Source: an uncultured bacterium
GTDB taxonomy: Bacteria; Cyanobacteriota; Vampirovibrionia; Gastranaerophilales; Gastranaerophilaceae
Assembly (NCBI GenBank): GCA_902760645.1
Contig: CACWHC010000001.1
Location: 124,001-188,000 of the forward strand
Direction of reading: 5' to 3'
Length of the DNA: 64,000 nt
The position numbers and the translations under genes are program-made. This document shows positions 38,865 to 46,723 of the stretch, in pieces; position 1 is the stretch's first letter; the number at the start of each line of letters is the position of its first letter. The notes beneath the pieces were generated by a model. That model worked only from the letters and a program-made list of their open reading frames with translations. It had not been told where the DNA came from and searched no databases.

Positions 38865-41506
38865 ATTACATTTCTTTTCATACACATAAACAGTAACAAC
38901 ACAATTCCCATTATTATCATTGCCCATTGTTCAGGCTCAGGAACTGCTTTAATATCTTCAGCTTCTTCATCGCTCTCATTGACTGTTTTATCAATACCGC
39001 TTTGCAAGTTCGCCTCAAACCTGTCTGAAGATTTTTCATTTGCTTTTAATTCTTTTTTTTGCCACTTATCAACAAGGGCAATATATGATGAATAAGACGT
39101 TACTATACCTTGTGATTTTGCAATTTCATGAATTTTATCAAGAATTGAAATATCCGATACATCTTCTTTTGCAATTTTGTTATCTATAATTTTAGAATAA
39201 ATATATTTGGTAAAATCAGCATCATTAATTATTTTGCCATCATTTTTTGATTCTTTTGTCAAAACTATGTTGTTATCGGAATATATACCATCGGAATTTT
39301 GTTTAAAAGAATAGTCATTTACAACATCTTTAATACTATCCGCAATTTTACCATTCGATTCCAACACAGATAATGCCAATTCATTATAATATGGCGGAAT
39401 TTTATTGTCTGCATGAATAATGTATACAGGTGCATTTATCTCATCTGGCAATACTCGTTCAGACTTATCAAAATCATCACTATCAGTCAGCATAATAACG
39501 ATATCATAATTTTTCTCAACTGCTTTTATTGCATCTAATCTTTTGGTTTTTCCTATATTGTATTGTTCTGCATTATCCATATCAATTTTTTTGCTTATAA
39601 GGTCATTAAAGTAATATGCATCAACAGAATTATTAGTTGTTAAGTTTTGGTATTCTTGATTATTACTTAAATAATTTTTCCAAGATATACGATTACTGTA
39701 GGAAGTATCAAGTAATAATGCTATTCGTTTATTTTTAAATTCCTTCTGTTTATTTACATTTTTCAGACAGTACAAATCTTTTTGTATATATGAACATACA
39801 TTATAATTTCCAAAACCGGATTCAACATTTATAACGTTTGCCTTTACATCTTTAACAGAATTTCCGTTAACTTCATATTTATAAGTTGTAAAACTGTTTT
39901 TATACACATTACGTTTTTCATAAATTTCAGGTAATTTAACACTTCCGTCTTCATTAACGGTTGTCAAATAATCATAACTTATTTTTTGGTAATCTTTAGT
40001 TTGAACAGGATAAACTCTCAGTGTATACTGCCTTAAACCGTTTTTCTCCAACAATGCAGGATCATGCCTGTTTACTACTTGTCCTTCGTATGTTTTTCTT
40101 GCAGCACCTTTTGTAGAAATTTCACCCTGATATTCGAGGTCTTTACCTAATTTCAAATCGGTTACAACAGCCCCCTGCGGTAAAGTTAAGTAATAAAATA
40201 CTTCTTTATCCGTAGTATCTTTATTAAAATATTCTTCTGTGATATTAACCCTTACAATAGGGCTGTTTGAACTCGTAAATACTTTCGTAATACGAGATTT
40301 AAGCAATACGGATTTTGCGTCTTTATCCAAAACCGTAGCAGCCGTTTCGCTGCCGAATAAAGTCGAATACAAAGCCTTTCGTATCTTGTTTTTTTGAGCA
40401 GATTGAATATTTTTATCAAACAGTTCCTGATAATCAGCATTAGCTGAAGCAGGATCAAATTGCCCGTTATAAATAAACGGAAATGCTAAAAAATTAAACA
40501 TATTTTGACAAATCTGTCCGAAAGCTTCATTATCATGAATATTATAAACCGATGAATTGGTTTTATCCGCATAATACCTGTATTTTGCAATATACTTGTT
40601 TGTAAGAATATTTTTATAATTTAATTCTTTTCCGATAACAAATTTTTTAGCGATATCGACTTTATCTTCATACGTTAAAGCTTGACGATATTTTGAAATA
40701 TTATCTAAAAATTTTGTTTCGGAAGGCTGAAACGATAATAATGCCATAACCAAAAAATATATGACGGCATAATTTGCTAAAATTCGTTTGTTTGCAATTC
40801 TTTTTGTATATTTAATAAAACTTTTTAGATATATATACGCCGATACAAACGGAGATATAATTGCAACAATAAATCCGCCCAAAAATAGCAACATAAAAAA
40901 CATACTTATAAGTATCGTCGGCAGACCCAATAAAGATTCAAGAGAAAACGATGATACAACTATATCAAACCACCCGAATGAGAAAAAAGACTGCAATAAA
41001 CCAAATAAAAACGGTAATACAAAAAATGATGCTAATATAAGTCCGTATGTTCCGAGAATTACGGTAGTTTCATAACCAAGAACCATAAATATTCCTGATT
41101 TTAGTTTTTTAATATTATAATATTCGACAATTTGAACTCCAACGGCAACAACAACAGATGCCAAAATCATAAAAATAAACGGTGTTATTTCTCTTAATAA
41201 AAATATTCTCAACAAACAAATTAAAATCAACGGCATTTCTATGCCATAAAAAAGTTTAAATACTTTTCTGTAATCTTTATATGTCTTACGCAATACATAT
41301 AAAATAAAAGCAACTACAGGTATAAGCACATTCAAATTAACAATTAACAGAAGCGGAATATTTACTCCTCTTCCCAAATCTAAAAAACCTGCAATAGCCA
41401 GCACACAAGCTAAATTGACATATAATAAATTAAAAACACAAAATAAAAATCCCATTGTTATGTAGTTATTAATAAATTTTTTTACAAATTTAAATATCTT
41501 CTTCAT
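38849..41506 (-). CDS. Polytopic VIT/vWA-like protein with PEP-CTERM signal
   Basis: 885 residues. The first ~260 hold about seven membrane helices. A VIT-like domain follows (ITKVFTSSNSPIVRVNITEE near residue 420 to YTLRVYPVQTKDYQ near 505), then a vWA-like domain with the MIDAS-type LLDTSYS near residue 610 and IVMLTDSDD near 670. The C-terminus is a canonical sorting signal: VPEPEQWAM near residue 855, a hydrophobic helix and a basic KRNVICKK end. PEP-CTERM proteins are normally exported and trimmed; being polytopic is unusual, as in the known family TIGR02921. It precedes and overlaps an exosortase, its likely processing enzyme. AAGGAT precedes ATG 41506; GTG 41509 is also in frame. Confidence 0.85.
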   Translation of the reverse strand: MKKIFKFVKKFINNYITMGFLFCVFNLLYVNLACVLAIAGFLDLGRGVNIPLLLIVNLNVLIPVVAFILYVLRKTYKDYRKVFKLFYGIEMPLILICLLRIFLLREITPFIFMILASVVVAVGVQIVEYYNIKKLKSGIFMVLGYETTVILGTYGLILASFFVLPFLFGLLQSFFSFGWFDIVVSSFSLESLLGLPTILISMFFMLLFLGGFIVAIISPFVSAYIYLKSFIKYTKRIANKRILANYAVIYFLVMALLSFQPSETKFLDNISKYRQALTYEDKVDIAKKFVIGKELNYKNILTNKYIAKYRYYADKTNSSVYNIHDNEAFGQICQNMFNFLAFPFIYNGQFDPASANADYQELFDKNIQSAQKNKIRKALYSTLFGSETAATVLDKDAKSVLLKSRITKVFTSSNSPIVRVNITEEYFNKDTTDKEVFYYLTLPQGAVVTDLKLGKDLEYQGEISTKGAARKTYEGQVVNRHDPALLEKNGLRQYTLRVYPVQTKDYQKISYDYLTTVNEDGSVKLPEIYEKRNVYKNSFTTYKYEVNGNSVKDVKANVINVESGFGNYNVCSYIQKDLYCLKNVNKQKEFKNKRIALLLDTSYSNRISWKNYLSNNQEYQNLTTNNSVDAYYFNDLISKKIDMDNAEQYNIGKTKRLDAIKAVEKNYDIVIMLTDSDDFDKSERVLPDEINAPVYIIHADNKIPPYYNELALSVLESNGKIADSIKDVVNDYSFKQNSDGIYSDNNIVLTKESKNDGKIINDADFTKYIYSKIIDNKIAKEDVSDISILDKIHEIAKSQGIVTSYSSYIALVDKWQKKELKANEKSSDRFEANLQSGIDKTVNESDEEAEDIKAVPEPEQWAMIIMGIVLLLFMCMKRNVICKKF

Positions 41507-41526
41507 CACACAAATCCTTCATTAAT

Positions 41527-41555
41527 ATATTAAAATTACTATATGTTTTTTGCAA
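41527..41555 (-). promoter_or_regulatory. Candidate promoter of the PEP-CTERM/exosortase pair
   Basis: On the minus strand TTGCAA (41550-41555), 17 bases, TAATAT (41527-41532), close to the start codon. The region is AT-rich, so this is tentative. Confidence 0.4.
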
Positions 41556-41702
41556 TACATTTTTCTATATATCTTAATAATATTTCATAAAATTTATTGA
41601 ATTTACCACAGGTTTTACATTTTGTTACAGATAAAAACTTATATAAAAGACCTTAGCATAATTTCATGTTAGAATTATAGTTAGAATAAGAAGGGATATT
41701 AT

Positions 41703-42425
41703 ATGAAAAAAGTTTTATTTTTTGTATTGACAGTATTAATTATAAATAGCGGAAACTATTCTTGCACAATGGCAGAAGAAGCGGAACAAAGTTCAAAAGC
41801 TGCTGCTGTTGAAAAAATGGGGGCAGAAATAAATACCTCAGAAACCAATATATCGGATTCCAAAAACTCTGATGAGTCTAAAGTTTTGGAAGCAGCCGTA
41901 GAATACGACTGGGTAAACATGCTTCAACTACAGCGTGATGAAAAAATAGCAAAATACCATGATATATTGTTTGCGGAAATTAACGGAAAAAGAAGCAGAA
42001 AAGAATTCAGAACTCAGTACAAAGACTTTTTAAAAGACAAAGACTGGAGGACTCATTATCGTCTAATTTCAAGCGGCAGAAAAGAAACCAATGAGGAAAA
42101 TATGTCCGGATTTTTCACAAAGTTCAGAGGACAGGATATTTTATATTCATACGCAATTCAGCCAAAATCTAATTTAAGACGTGTATATTATTATTCGGCA
42201 AAAGGCAGTTTAGCTTACGTTGATGAGATTTCAGACAACTACCCTAACTTCCCGTATCATTCAAGACAGTATCGTTCAAGCGGAAAACTTGCCGGCACAA
42301 TATATTTTGAGACACACGATATTCAATATGTGTATGCCCCTGACGGAAAATTTAAAGGGATATGGCTAAAAGACAGAATGTATGATGCAAAAGGTAAAGA
42401 ACTGATGACCAGAACAAACTGGTAA
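41703..42425 (+). CDS. Exported protein of unknown function, 240 residues
   Basis: A signal peptide (MKKVLFFVLTVLIINSGNYS) is followed by CTMAEEAE; a Cys at 21 could be lipidated but the preceding residues do not make a clean lipobox. The mature part has an acidic Ser/Asn-rich stretch, then a domain of beta strands with repeated YYYSAKGSLAYVDE and YVYAPDGKFKGIWLKD units that recall YD/MORN-like hairpin repeats. AAGGGATA precedes the start. It is divergent from the exosortase pair and shares its intergenic region, so joint regulation is possible. No family recognised. Confidence 0.68.
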   Translation: MKKVLFFVLTVLIINSGNYSCTMAEEAEQSSKAAAVEKMGAEINTSETNISDSKNSDESKVLEAAVEYDWVNMLQLQRDEKIAKYHDILFAEINGKRSRKEFRTQYKDFLKDKDWRTHYRLISSGRKETNEENMSGFFTKFRGQDILYSYAIQPKSNLRRVYYYSAKGSLAYVDEISDNYPNFPYHSRQYRSSGKLAGTIYFETHDIQYVYAPDGKFKGIWLKDRMYDAKGKELMTRTNW

Positions 42426-42478
42426 TAAACATATTAATTGCAATAGTAGTTTTACAGACAGGAATAATACGCAAAATT

Positions 42479-42502
42479 AAGTGAACAGTTCACTGTTCAC
42501 TT
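42479..42502. repeat. Inverted repeat of the GAACAGT family after the pilin gene
   Basis: AAGTGAACAG (42479-42488), a four-base loop, CTGTTCACTT (42493-42502): a perfect 10-base stem. It lies just after the pilin stop and could act as its terminator, though the T run is short. The same GTGAACAGT words recur at 44327, 46317 and 46724. Confidence 0.65.
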
Positions 42503-42504
42503 AA

Positions 42505-42636
42505 TTAATCACCTACGCACAGCGGAACGAAGTCGTGGTTGCTACGGTAGTCCCTGTACCACGAACTGCTGTCAGAGCTGATGTAGCGTCTCAGTGCCTG
42601 TGAAGCACTAAGCTCCGAACTCGACCAAAAGAAGCC
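42505..42636 (-). other. Candidate diversity-generating-retroelement variable region
   Basis: Codons for the last 43 residues of the pilin-like protein. By hand count 28 of 43 codons end in C or T and 17 end in C, unusual in this AT-rich genome, where neighbouring genes use mainly A or T endings. Adenine-directed mutagenesis of AAC/AAT template codons leaves NNC/NNT codons, so the pattern fits. No reverse transcriptase or template repeat is visible in the window, so the template would have to be elsewhere. Confidence 0.45.
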
Positions 42637-43686
42637 GTTAACTGAAACTCCGGCGGACGAGTCGGATGGAATTGAGTTGCCCGCTACGCATATTACTTCT
42701 CCGTCTGTAAGACGATAGCTTCCAACCGCTCTGTAGTAATCTTCACAGTTCCCTGTCGATGTCGGGTAGGATGAATTTGTAAAACTGTTTATCGTTATAG
42801 ATGTGTATGGCCCTATATCTGTTCTGCCATATCTCGCTCCGGCAATTGTTGCAAGAGTCTGAAGACTTGGCAAATGTAAGCCTAAATCATAACACGCTTT
42901 TGCCGCTCCTGCAAAATAATCACTCCCACCGCTTCTGCAATACTTTATTCCAATCTTATCTTTATACTTTTTACAATCACTTTCGCTTAATGCTGTCGCA
43001 CTTAACTGTTTATACCCAAATAACGAATTTAATGTTCTTACATCTGTTCCTACTTTGTTTGGGGCATGACTGCCATTTATATCAAATATTGCACTTATAC
43101 AGTTTGTTGTTGCATTTGTTTCGGGTTTATAGTCTACCATTGACCACGCATAAGTCTTTGCTGAATCCATGGGGGTACATTTCGGACTGTAAGTCAGTAT
43201 CATTGGTACTCCATCACCCGTTACTATTCCGACTGTCTTGGTACTCGCTGTGCCTAAACCTAATGCTTTTATTGCACTTCCGGTAGTTAACGATGATACA
43301 CTTACTGTTCCGTCTGCCGTATTTATTGTACTCGTAGGCCAACACCCTGATATATTATCACTATTACATACTTTTGCTATCTTAAAATGATTCTTTAACT
43401 CGTTTACAAATTCTTCTGTTGCCGTCTGTTCTGTTCCGTACCTCCCGATTAAGTCTAACGATTTCATTTTATCTGTTGCCTGAGTAAGTTTATATTTTAT
43501 CGTTCTTACCTGCTCGTTTCTTACTCGTTCCTGTATATTTGCAAGAACCGTAGGTAACGTCATCGCCGCAACAACTCCAATAATACCAAGGGTTATTAGA
43601 ACTTCCGCCAGGGTAAAGGCAACTTTCCTACCGCTCCTGGCGGTAGAGGGCAAATCCCAGACACCTAAATCTACATTCCGATTCAT
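42505..43686 (-). CDS. Prepilin-like protein with a C-type-lectin-like, variable-region-type C-terminus
   Basis: 393 residues. The N-terminus is a type IV prepilin leader and helix: after a 23-residue basic leader ending in RSGRKVA, the stretch FTLAEVLITLGIIGVVAA gives the methylated Phe and the conserved Glu at +5. The middle is a beta-rich globular domain with several cysteines. The last ~140 residues look like a C-type-lectin/sulfatase-modifying fold and finish with GFFWSSSE … FVPLCVGD, as in retroelement-diversified proteins. It should be processed by PilD and displayed on the cell surface as a pilus or pseudopilus subunit. GGAGG lies upstream. The C-terminal codon usage differs sharply from the rest of the window. 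Confidence 0.85.
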   Translation of the reverse strand: MNRNVDLGVWDLPSTARSGRKVAFTLAEVLITLGIIGVVAAMTLPTVLANIQERVRNEQVRTIKYKLTQATDKMKSLDLIGRYGTEQTATEEFVNELKNHFKIAKVCNSDNISGCWPTSTINTADGTVSVSSLTTGSAIKALGLGTASTKTVGIVTGDGVPMILTYSPKCTPMDSAKTYAWSMVDYKPETNATTNCISAIFDINGSHAPNKVGTDVRTLNSLFGYKQLSATALSESDCKKYKDKIGIKYCRSGGSDYFAGAAKACYDLGLHLPSLQTLATIAGARYGRTDIGPYTSITINSFTNSSYPTSTGNCEDYYRAVGSYRLTDGEVICVAGNSIPSDSSAGVSVNGFFWSSSELSASQALRRYISSDSSSWYRDYRSNHDFVPLCVGD

Positions 43687-43710
43687 TTATCCTCCGAAAA
43701 ACTTAAATTT

Positions 43711-43731
43711 TTAGTATATATTATATACTAA
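43711..43731. promoter_or_regulatory. 21-base perfect palindrome upstream of the pilin gene
   Basis: TTAGTATATA, a central T, and its exact reverse complement. It lies 25 bases before the pilin start codon, between its promoter and ribosome-binding site, and may be an operator or a 5' untranslated hairpin. Confidence 0.6.
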
Positions 43732-43766
43732 TAAAATACCAAATTAATCCATGTAATACTACTTAT

Positions 43767-43795
43767 ATTTTAAGGTATTTTATGCCTTATGTCAA
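43767..43795 (-). promoter_or_regulatory. Pilin promoter with operator-like palindrome in the spacer
   Basis: On the minus strand a perfect TTGACA (43790-43795), 17 bases and TAAAAT (43767-43772). TAAGGCAT and ATACCTTA form an interrupted palindrome (one mismatch) at 43771-43789, exactly filling the spacer, where a repressor would block RNA polymerase. Confidence 0.6.
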
Positions 43796-43854
43796 GTCAT
43801 TATACTTAGTTTACATGTTATAACTATTTACTACTATTAACATTAGGAGTAATT

Positions 43855-44181
43855 ATGAAAGACAAAATCTGTCAAATATTGGGAAATAACATAAAGAAAA
43901 TCAGGAAGTCAAAAAAAATAACTCAAAACGAACTTGCCGAAAAAATCGGGATTGAAGTTAAATCACTGAGCCTTGTAGAAACAGGAAAAGGCTTTATGTC
44001 ATCCAAAACCCTCGAAAAACTTTCTTTTATTCTTAATACACCCGTAAAAAATTTTTTTGAAGAACCCAACAGCAATGACTCCGATACCATATATCGTGAA
44101 ATAGTTGATAATTTAAACATAATCAAAAGTGATTCTCTTAAATTGAATACCGTTAATCTTGTTATTAAAAGTCTTTTGTAA
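43855..44181 (+). CDS. XRE-family transcriptional regulator
   Basis: 108 residues with an N-terminal helix-turn-helix of the XRE/Cro type: IRKSKKITQNELAEKIGIEVKSLSLVETG at residues about 16-45, with the recognition helix IEVKSLSLVE. The C-terminal ~40 residues are a helical tail that may dimerise. GGAGTAATT precedes the start. It is divergent from the pilin-like gene, and both the palindrome in the pilin promoter and the 21-base palindrome lie between them, so it is a natural candidate repressor of that gene. No ligand-binding domain is present. Confidence 0.85.
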   Translation: MKDKICQILGNNIKKIRKSKKITQNELAEKIGIEVKSLSLVETGKGFMSSKTLEKLSFILNTPVKNFFEEPNSNDSDTIYREIVDNLNIIKSDSLKLNTVNLVIKSLL

Positions 44182-44280
44182 AAGCAGGCTAAGCTTTTTT
44201 CTCTTAGCCACCAGAATTTCCGCAAGAGTGTTCACATTTTCCGCCTTTTTCTCTCAGCCACCGGTATTTATTTCTGCAAA
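44182..44280 (-). pseudogene. Possible prepilin-leader relic with duplicated segment
   Basis: Read on the minus strand, this stretch encodes NVNTLAEILVAKRKK, close to the TLAEVLIT processing motif of the pilin gene, and a second decayed copy of the same ~31-35 bases lies upstream (GGTGGCT.AGAGAAAAA in both) with an in-frame stop. It is short and could be coincidence. Confidence 0.25.
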
Positions 44281-44386
44281 TAGTTTACCCTTTACTGTCG
44301 GGACGTGACTATCCAAATAACTGTAACGAACTGTTTACTGTTCACTATTCTTTATGTTAAAATATAGAAATGAAAGGAAAATAAAC

Positions 44387-45406
44387 ATGACAAGAAAACC
44401 AAACATTGCAATACTCGGAGCAACAGGCGTTGTAGGACGGGAAATTATACAGATTTTAGATGAATTAAAAGTTGAATATAACAGTATAAAATTCTTATCG
44501 AGTGCAAAAAGTGCAGGCACAAAACTGGAGTTTCAGGGCAAAACATACATAGTAGAAGAAGCGAAACCCGAAAGCTTTGACGGAGTAAATATTGTGCTTG
44601 CATCCGCAGGAGGTTCCACCTCTCAGAAATTCGCACCGGAAATCGTAAAAAGAGGCGGAGTATTAATTGACAATTCCAGTGCTTTCAGAATGGATAAAGA
44701 CGTTCCGCTCGTTATTGCAACGGTAAATGATGAAGATTTGAGAAAACATAAAGGTATAATAGCTAACCCTAACTGTTCTACTTCTCAATTAATGCTCGTA
44801 TTAAAGCCGTTACATGAAAAAGCAAAGATTAAGAGATTAATTGTTTCCACATATCAGGCTGTATCAGGTGCAGGACTCGCTGCTATCAATGAATTAACAG
44901 AAGATACAAAAGCTCACCAAAGAGGTGAAAAATTTGAAAATAAAGCGTTCAAAAAACCGATTTCATTTAACGTAATTCCGCAAATAGATGTATTCACGGA
45001 AAACGGATATACGAAAGAAGAAATGAAAGTTGTAAACGAAACAAAGAAAATTTTACATCTTCCGTCAGATTTACCTATATCCTGCACGGCCGTCAGAGTT
45101 CCTGTATACAGAGGACACTCGGAAGCCGTTGATATTGAATTTGAAGAAGAAATTTCACCTGATGAAGTCCGTAAAATTTTATCAGAAACTTTCGGGGTAA
45201 CAGTTATTGATGATATTGACAATTACGAATACCCGACTACCCGTGATGCTGACGGAGTAGACCCTGTTTTTGTCGGCAGAATAAGAAAAAATCTCGCTTT
45301 TAAAAACGGAATTTCTTTGTGGTGCGTAGCAGATAATCTGAGAATTGGTGCAGCTCTCAATACTGTCAGAATTTGTCAGAAAATTATAGAAATGGACTTA
45401 TTTTAA
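44387..45406 (+). CDS. asd: Aspartate-semialdehyde dehydrogenase
   Basis: Reduces aspartyl phosphate to the semialdehyde with NADPH, feeding lysine, threonine, methionine and diaminopimelate synthesis. The 339 residues show the nucleotide-binding start NIAILGATGVVGREI, active-site Cys in NPNCSTSQLML near residue 132, and the catalytic His in VPVYRGHSEAV near residue 244. ATG 44387 has GAAAGGAAA upstream; an earlier in-frame start at 44354 has none. It is probably the first gene of a transcript that ends at the terminator near 45800. Confidence 0.96.
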   Translation: MTRKPNIAILGATGVVGREIIQILDELKVEYNSIKFLSSAKSAGTKLEFQGKTYIVEEAKPESFDGVNIVLASAGGSTSQKFAPEIVKRGGVLIDNSSAFRMDKDVPLVIATVNDEDLRKHKGIIANPNCSTSQLMLVLKPLHEKAKIKRLIVSTYQAVSGAGLAAINELTEDTKAHQRGEKFENKAFKKPISFNVIPQIDVFTENGYTKEEMKVVNETKKILHLPSDLPISCTAVRVPVYRGHSEAVDIEFEEEISPDEVRKILSETFGVTVIDDIDNYEYPTTRDADGVDPVFVGRIRKNLAFKNGISLWCVADNLRIGAALNTVRICQKIIEMDLF

Positions 45407-45468
45407 AATACAGTAGCAAAAAATATTTTGTTTGCATTTTTAAACAGAAACAAGGAGTAATCACCATT

Positions 45469-45741
45469 ATGAGTATAAAAATTAAACCTATTTCAATCAG
45501 TGCAAGAAGAAATGCAAAAATACACCAACAGAATATAAACAAAAAAATCGCAGAAGAAGCAAAACTTCAGCAGATTACAAGAGATGTTGCAAAATCTGTT
45601 ACGGAACCTATATATACGTTAAATGTAAATAAAAGTTTACTTAATGAAAGTTCTATTCAGAAAACCGTACAAAATTATTCGGGGAAATCAGATTTGGTTG
45701 ATTCCGTTTGGGCACCTTGGAGTAAAAATTTCAGGAAATAA
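45469..45741 (+). CDS. Hypothetical protein, 90 residues
   Basis: Basic, Lys/Asn/Ile-rich, with no signal peptide or recognised domain. The first half is helical (ARRNAKIHQQNINKKIAEEA); the last residues are DSVWAPWSKNFRK. ATG 45469 has AAGGAG eleven bases upstream, which is why I prefer it to longer in-frame versions. It lies about 60 bases after asd and before a terminator, so may be co-transcribed with it. Confidence 0.62.
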   Translation: MSIKIKPISISARRNAKIHQQNINKKIAEEAKLQQITRDVAKSVTEPIYTLNVNKSLLNESSIQKTVQNYSGKSDLVDSVWAPWSKNFRK

Positions 45742-45762
45742 AAGTAATACAAGACAATATTG

Positions 45763-45815
45763 AAAAGTCTTAAATAAAATCTTTCTTAACAAAAGATTAC
45801 GTTTAAGACTTTTTT
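45763..45815 (+). terminator. Terminator after the asd unit
   Basis: AAAAGTCTTAAA (45763-45774) pairs with TTTAAGACTTTT (45802-45813), with inner pairing AATCTTT/AAAGATT, followed by a T run. Confidence 0.85.
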
Positions 45816-45858
45816 TACTTGTTTTTGATAAAATTACAATTAGGTTAAGGATGTGCTA

Positions 45859-46332
45859 ATGGGACAAGTATTAAGAAGAGAAGAAATCACACAGCTTATC
45901 AAAAGCCTGCACAACGAGGGTAAAACCGTTGTCACAACAAACGGATGTTTTGATATACTGCATGTCGGGCATGTCAGATACCTGCAAAAGACAAAAAGTT
46001 TTGCTGACACATTAATCGTACTTTTAAATTCAGACAAATCCGTCCGCTCAATAAAAGGTCCGACAAGACCAATTAACAACGAAAATGACAGGGCAGAAAT
46101 TCTTTGTGCATTGTCGTGTGTGGATTATGTAGTAATGTTTGACGAGGACAGCCCACGCAATCTTTTGGATGAAATGAAACCTGATGTGTACACAAAAGGT
46201 GCAGATTACACAATGGAAACCCTGCCTGAAGCTGATATTATGCGTAAAAACGGCACTCGGGTAGAATTTATCAGTTTTGTGGAAGGAAAATCAACAACAA
46301 GAATAATTAATAAAGTGAACAGGGAACAGTGA
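45859..46332 (+). CDS. rfaE2: D-glycero-beta-D-manno-heptose 1-phosphate adenylyltransferase (RfaE2/HldE C-domain type)
   Basis: 157 residues with the nucleotidyltransferase signature TTNGCFDILHVGHVRYL (HxGH) near residue 28 and TRPINNENDRAEIL near residue 70. It activates heptose-1-phosphate with ATP to make ADP-heptose for the LPS inner core. It has only the C-terminal half of HldE; the kinase half would have to be elsewhere. TTAAGG lies upstream of ATG 45859. The end of the gene, VNREQ, is written in the GAACAGT repeat at 46317. The gene precedes lpxD, consistent with envelope synthesis. Confidence 0.85.
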   Translation: MGQVLRREEITQLIKSLHNEGKTVVTTNGCFDILHVGHVRYLQKTKSFADTLIVLLNSDKSVRSIKGPTRPINNENDRAEILCALSCVDYVVMFDEDSPRNLLDEMKPDVYTKGADYTMETLPEADIMRKNGTRVEFISFVEGKSTTRIINKVNREQ

Positions 46333-46340
46333 ACAGTAAA
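46317..46340 (+). repeat. GAACAGT repeat cluster (left of the four-helix-bundle gene)
   Basis: Tandem GAACAG words (AGTGAACAGGGAACAGTGAA, then CAGTAAACAGTTC) overlap the stop codon of the upstream gene. The same words in reverse orientation lie at 46724-46754. Confidence 0.65.
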
Positions 46341-46362
46341 CAGTTCATTAAGGAATTTCAAA

Positions 46363-46719
46363 ATGAAGCATGAAGATTTAGATGTATGGAAAAAAGGAAT
46401 AGATATTGTCACAGAAATTTACAAAATTACTGCGGCATTTCCTCCTGAAGAAATCTACGGCATCACAAATCAAATACGACGTGCTGCTGTATCTATCCCC
46501 TCAAACATAGCAGAAGGTTGTGCGAGATTTTCTAATAAAGAAACATTAAAATTCATTAGTGTAGCAGTTGGTTCTGTTACTGAATTACAAACACAATTCA
46601 TTATAGCTCAAAATCTGGATTATATAAGTGATAATTCTGAAATTTTAAATAAATTGGAAGAAATAAAAAAAATGTTAATTGGTTTATCAAAATATTTGAA
46701 AGATAAAAATAAGACATAA
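46363..46719 (+). CDS. Four-helix-bundle protein (S23/intervening-sequence type)
   Basis: 118 residues with the family hallmarks: LDVWKKGIDIVTEIYKIT at the N-terminus, QIRRAAVSIPSNIAEGCAR near residue 42 and a helical C-terminus. Family members are found encoded in 23S rRNA intervening sequences and in diversity-generating retroelements (Avd), where they bind nucleic acid or the reverse transcriptase. The gene sits between a heptose gene and lpxD, where it interrupts an otherwise envelope-only cluster, and is bracketed by GAACAGT repeats in inverted orientation. AAGGAATT precedes the start. A mobile or inserted origin is likely; role here unknown. Confidence 0.85.
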   Translation: MKHEDLDVWKKGIDIVTEIYKITAAFPPEEIYGITNQIRRAAVSIPSNIAEGCARFSNKETLKFISVAVGSVTELQTQFIIAQNLDYISDNSEILNKLEEIKKMLIGLSKYLKDKNKT

Positions 46720-46723
46720 CGAA

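Noticed and set aside
42801-43286. Plus-strand frame within the pilin gene
   Set aside because: Composition is Leu/His-rich and lacks a start site; antisense shadow.
46363-46719. Calling the four-helix-bundle gene an Avd accessory protein of a diversity-generating retroelement
   Set aside because: No reverse transcriptase or template repeat is next to it, and the sequence fits the broader S23-type family better.
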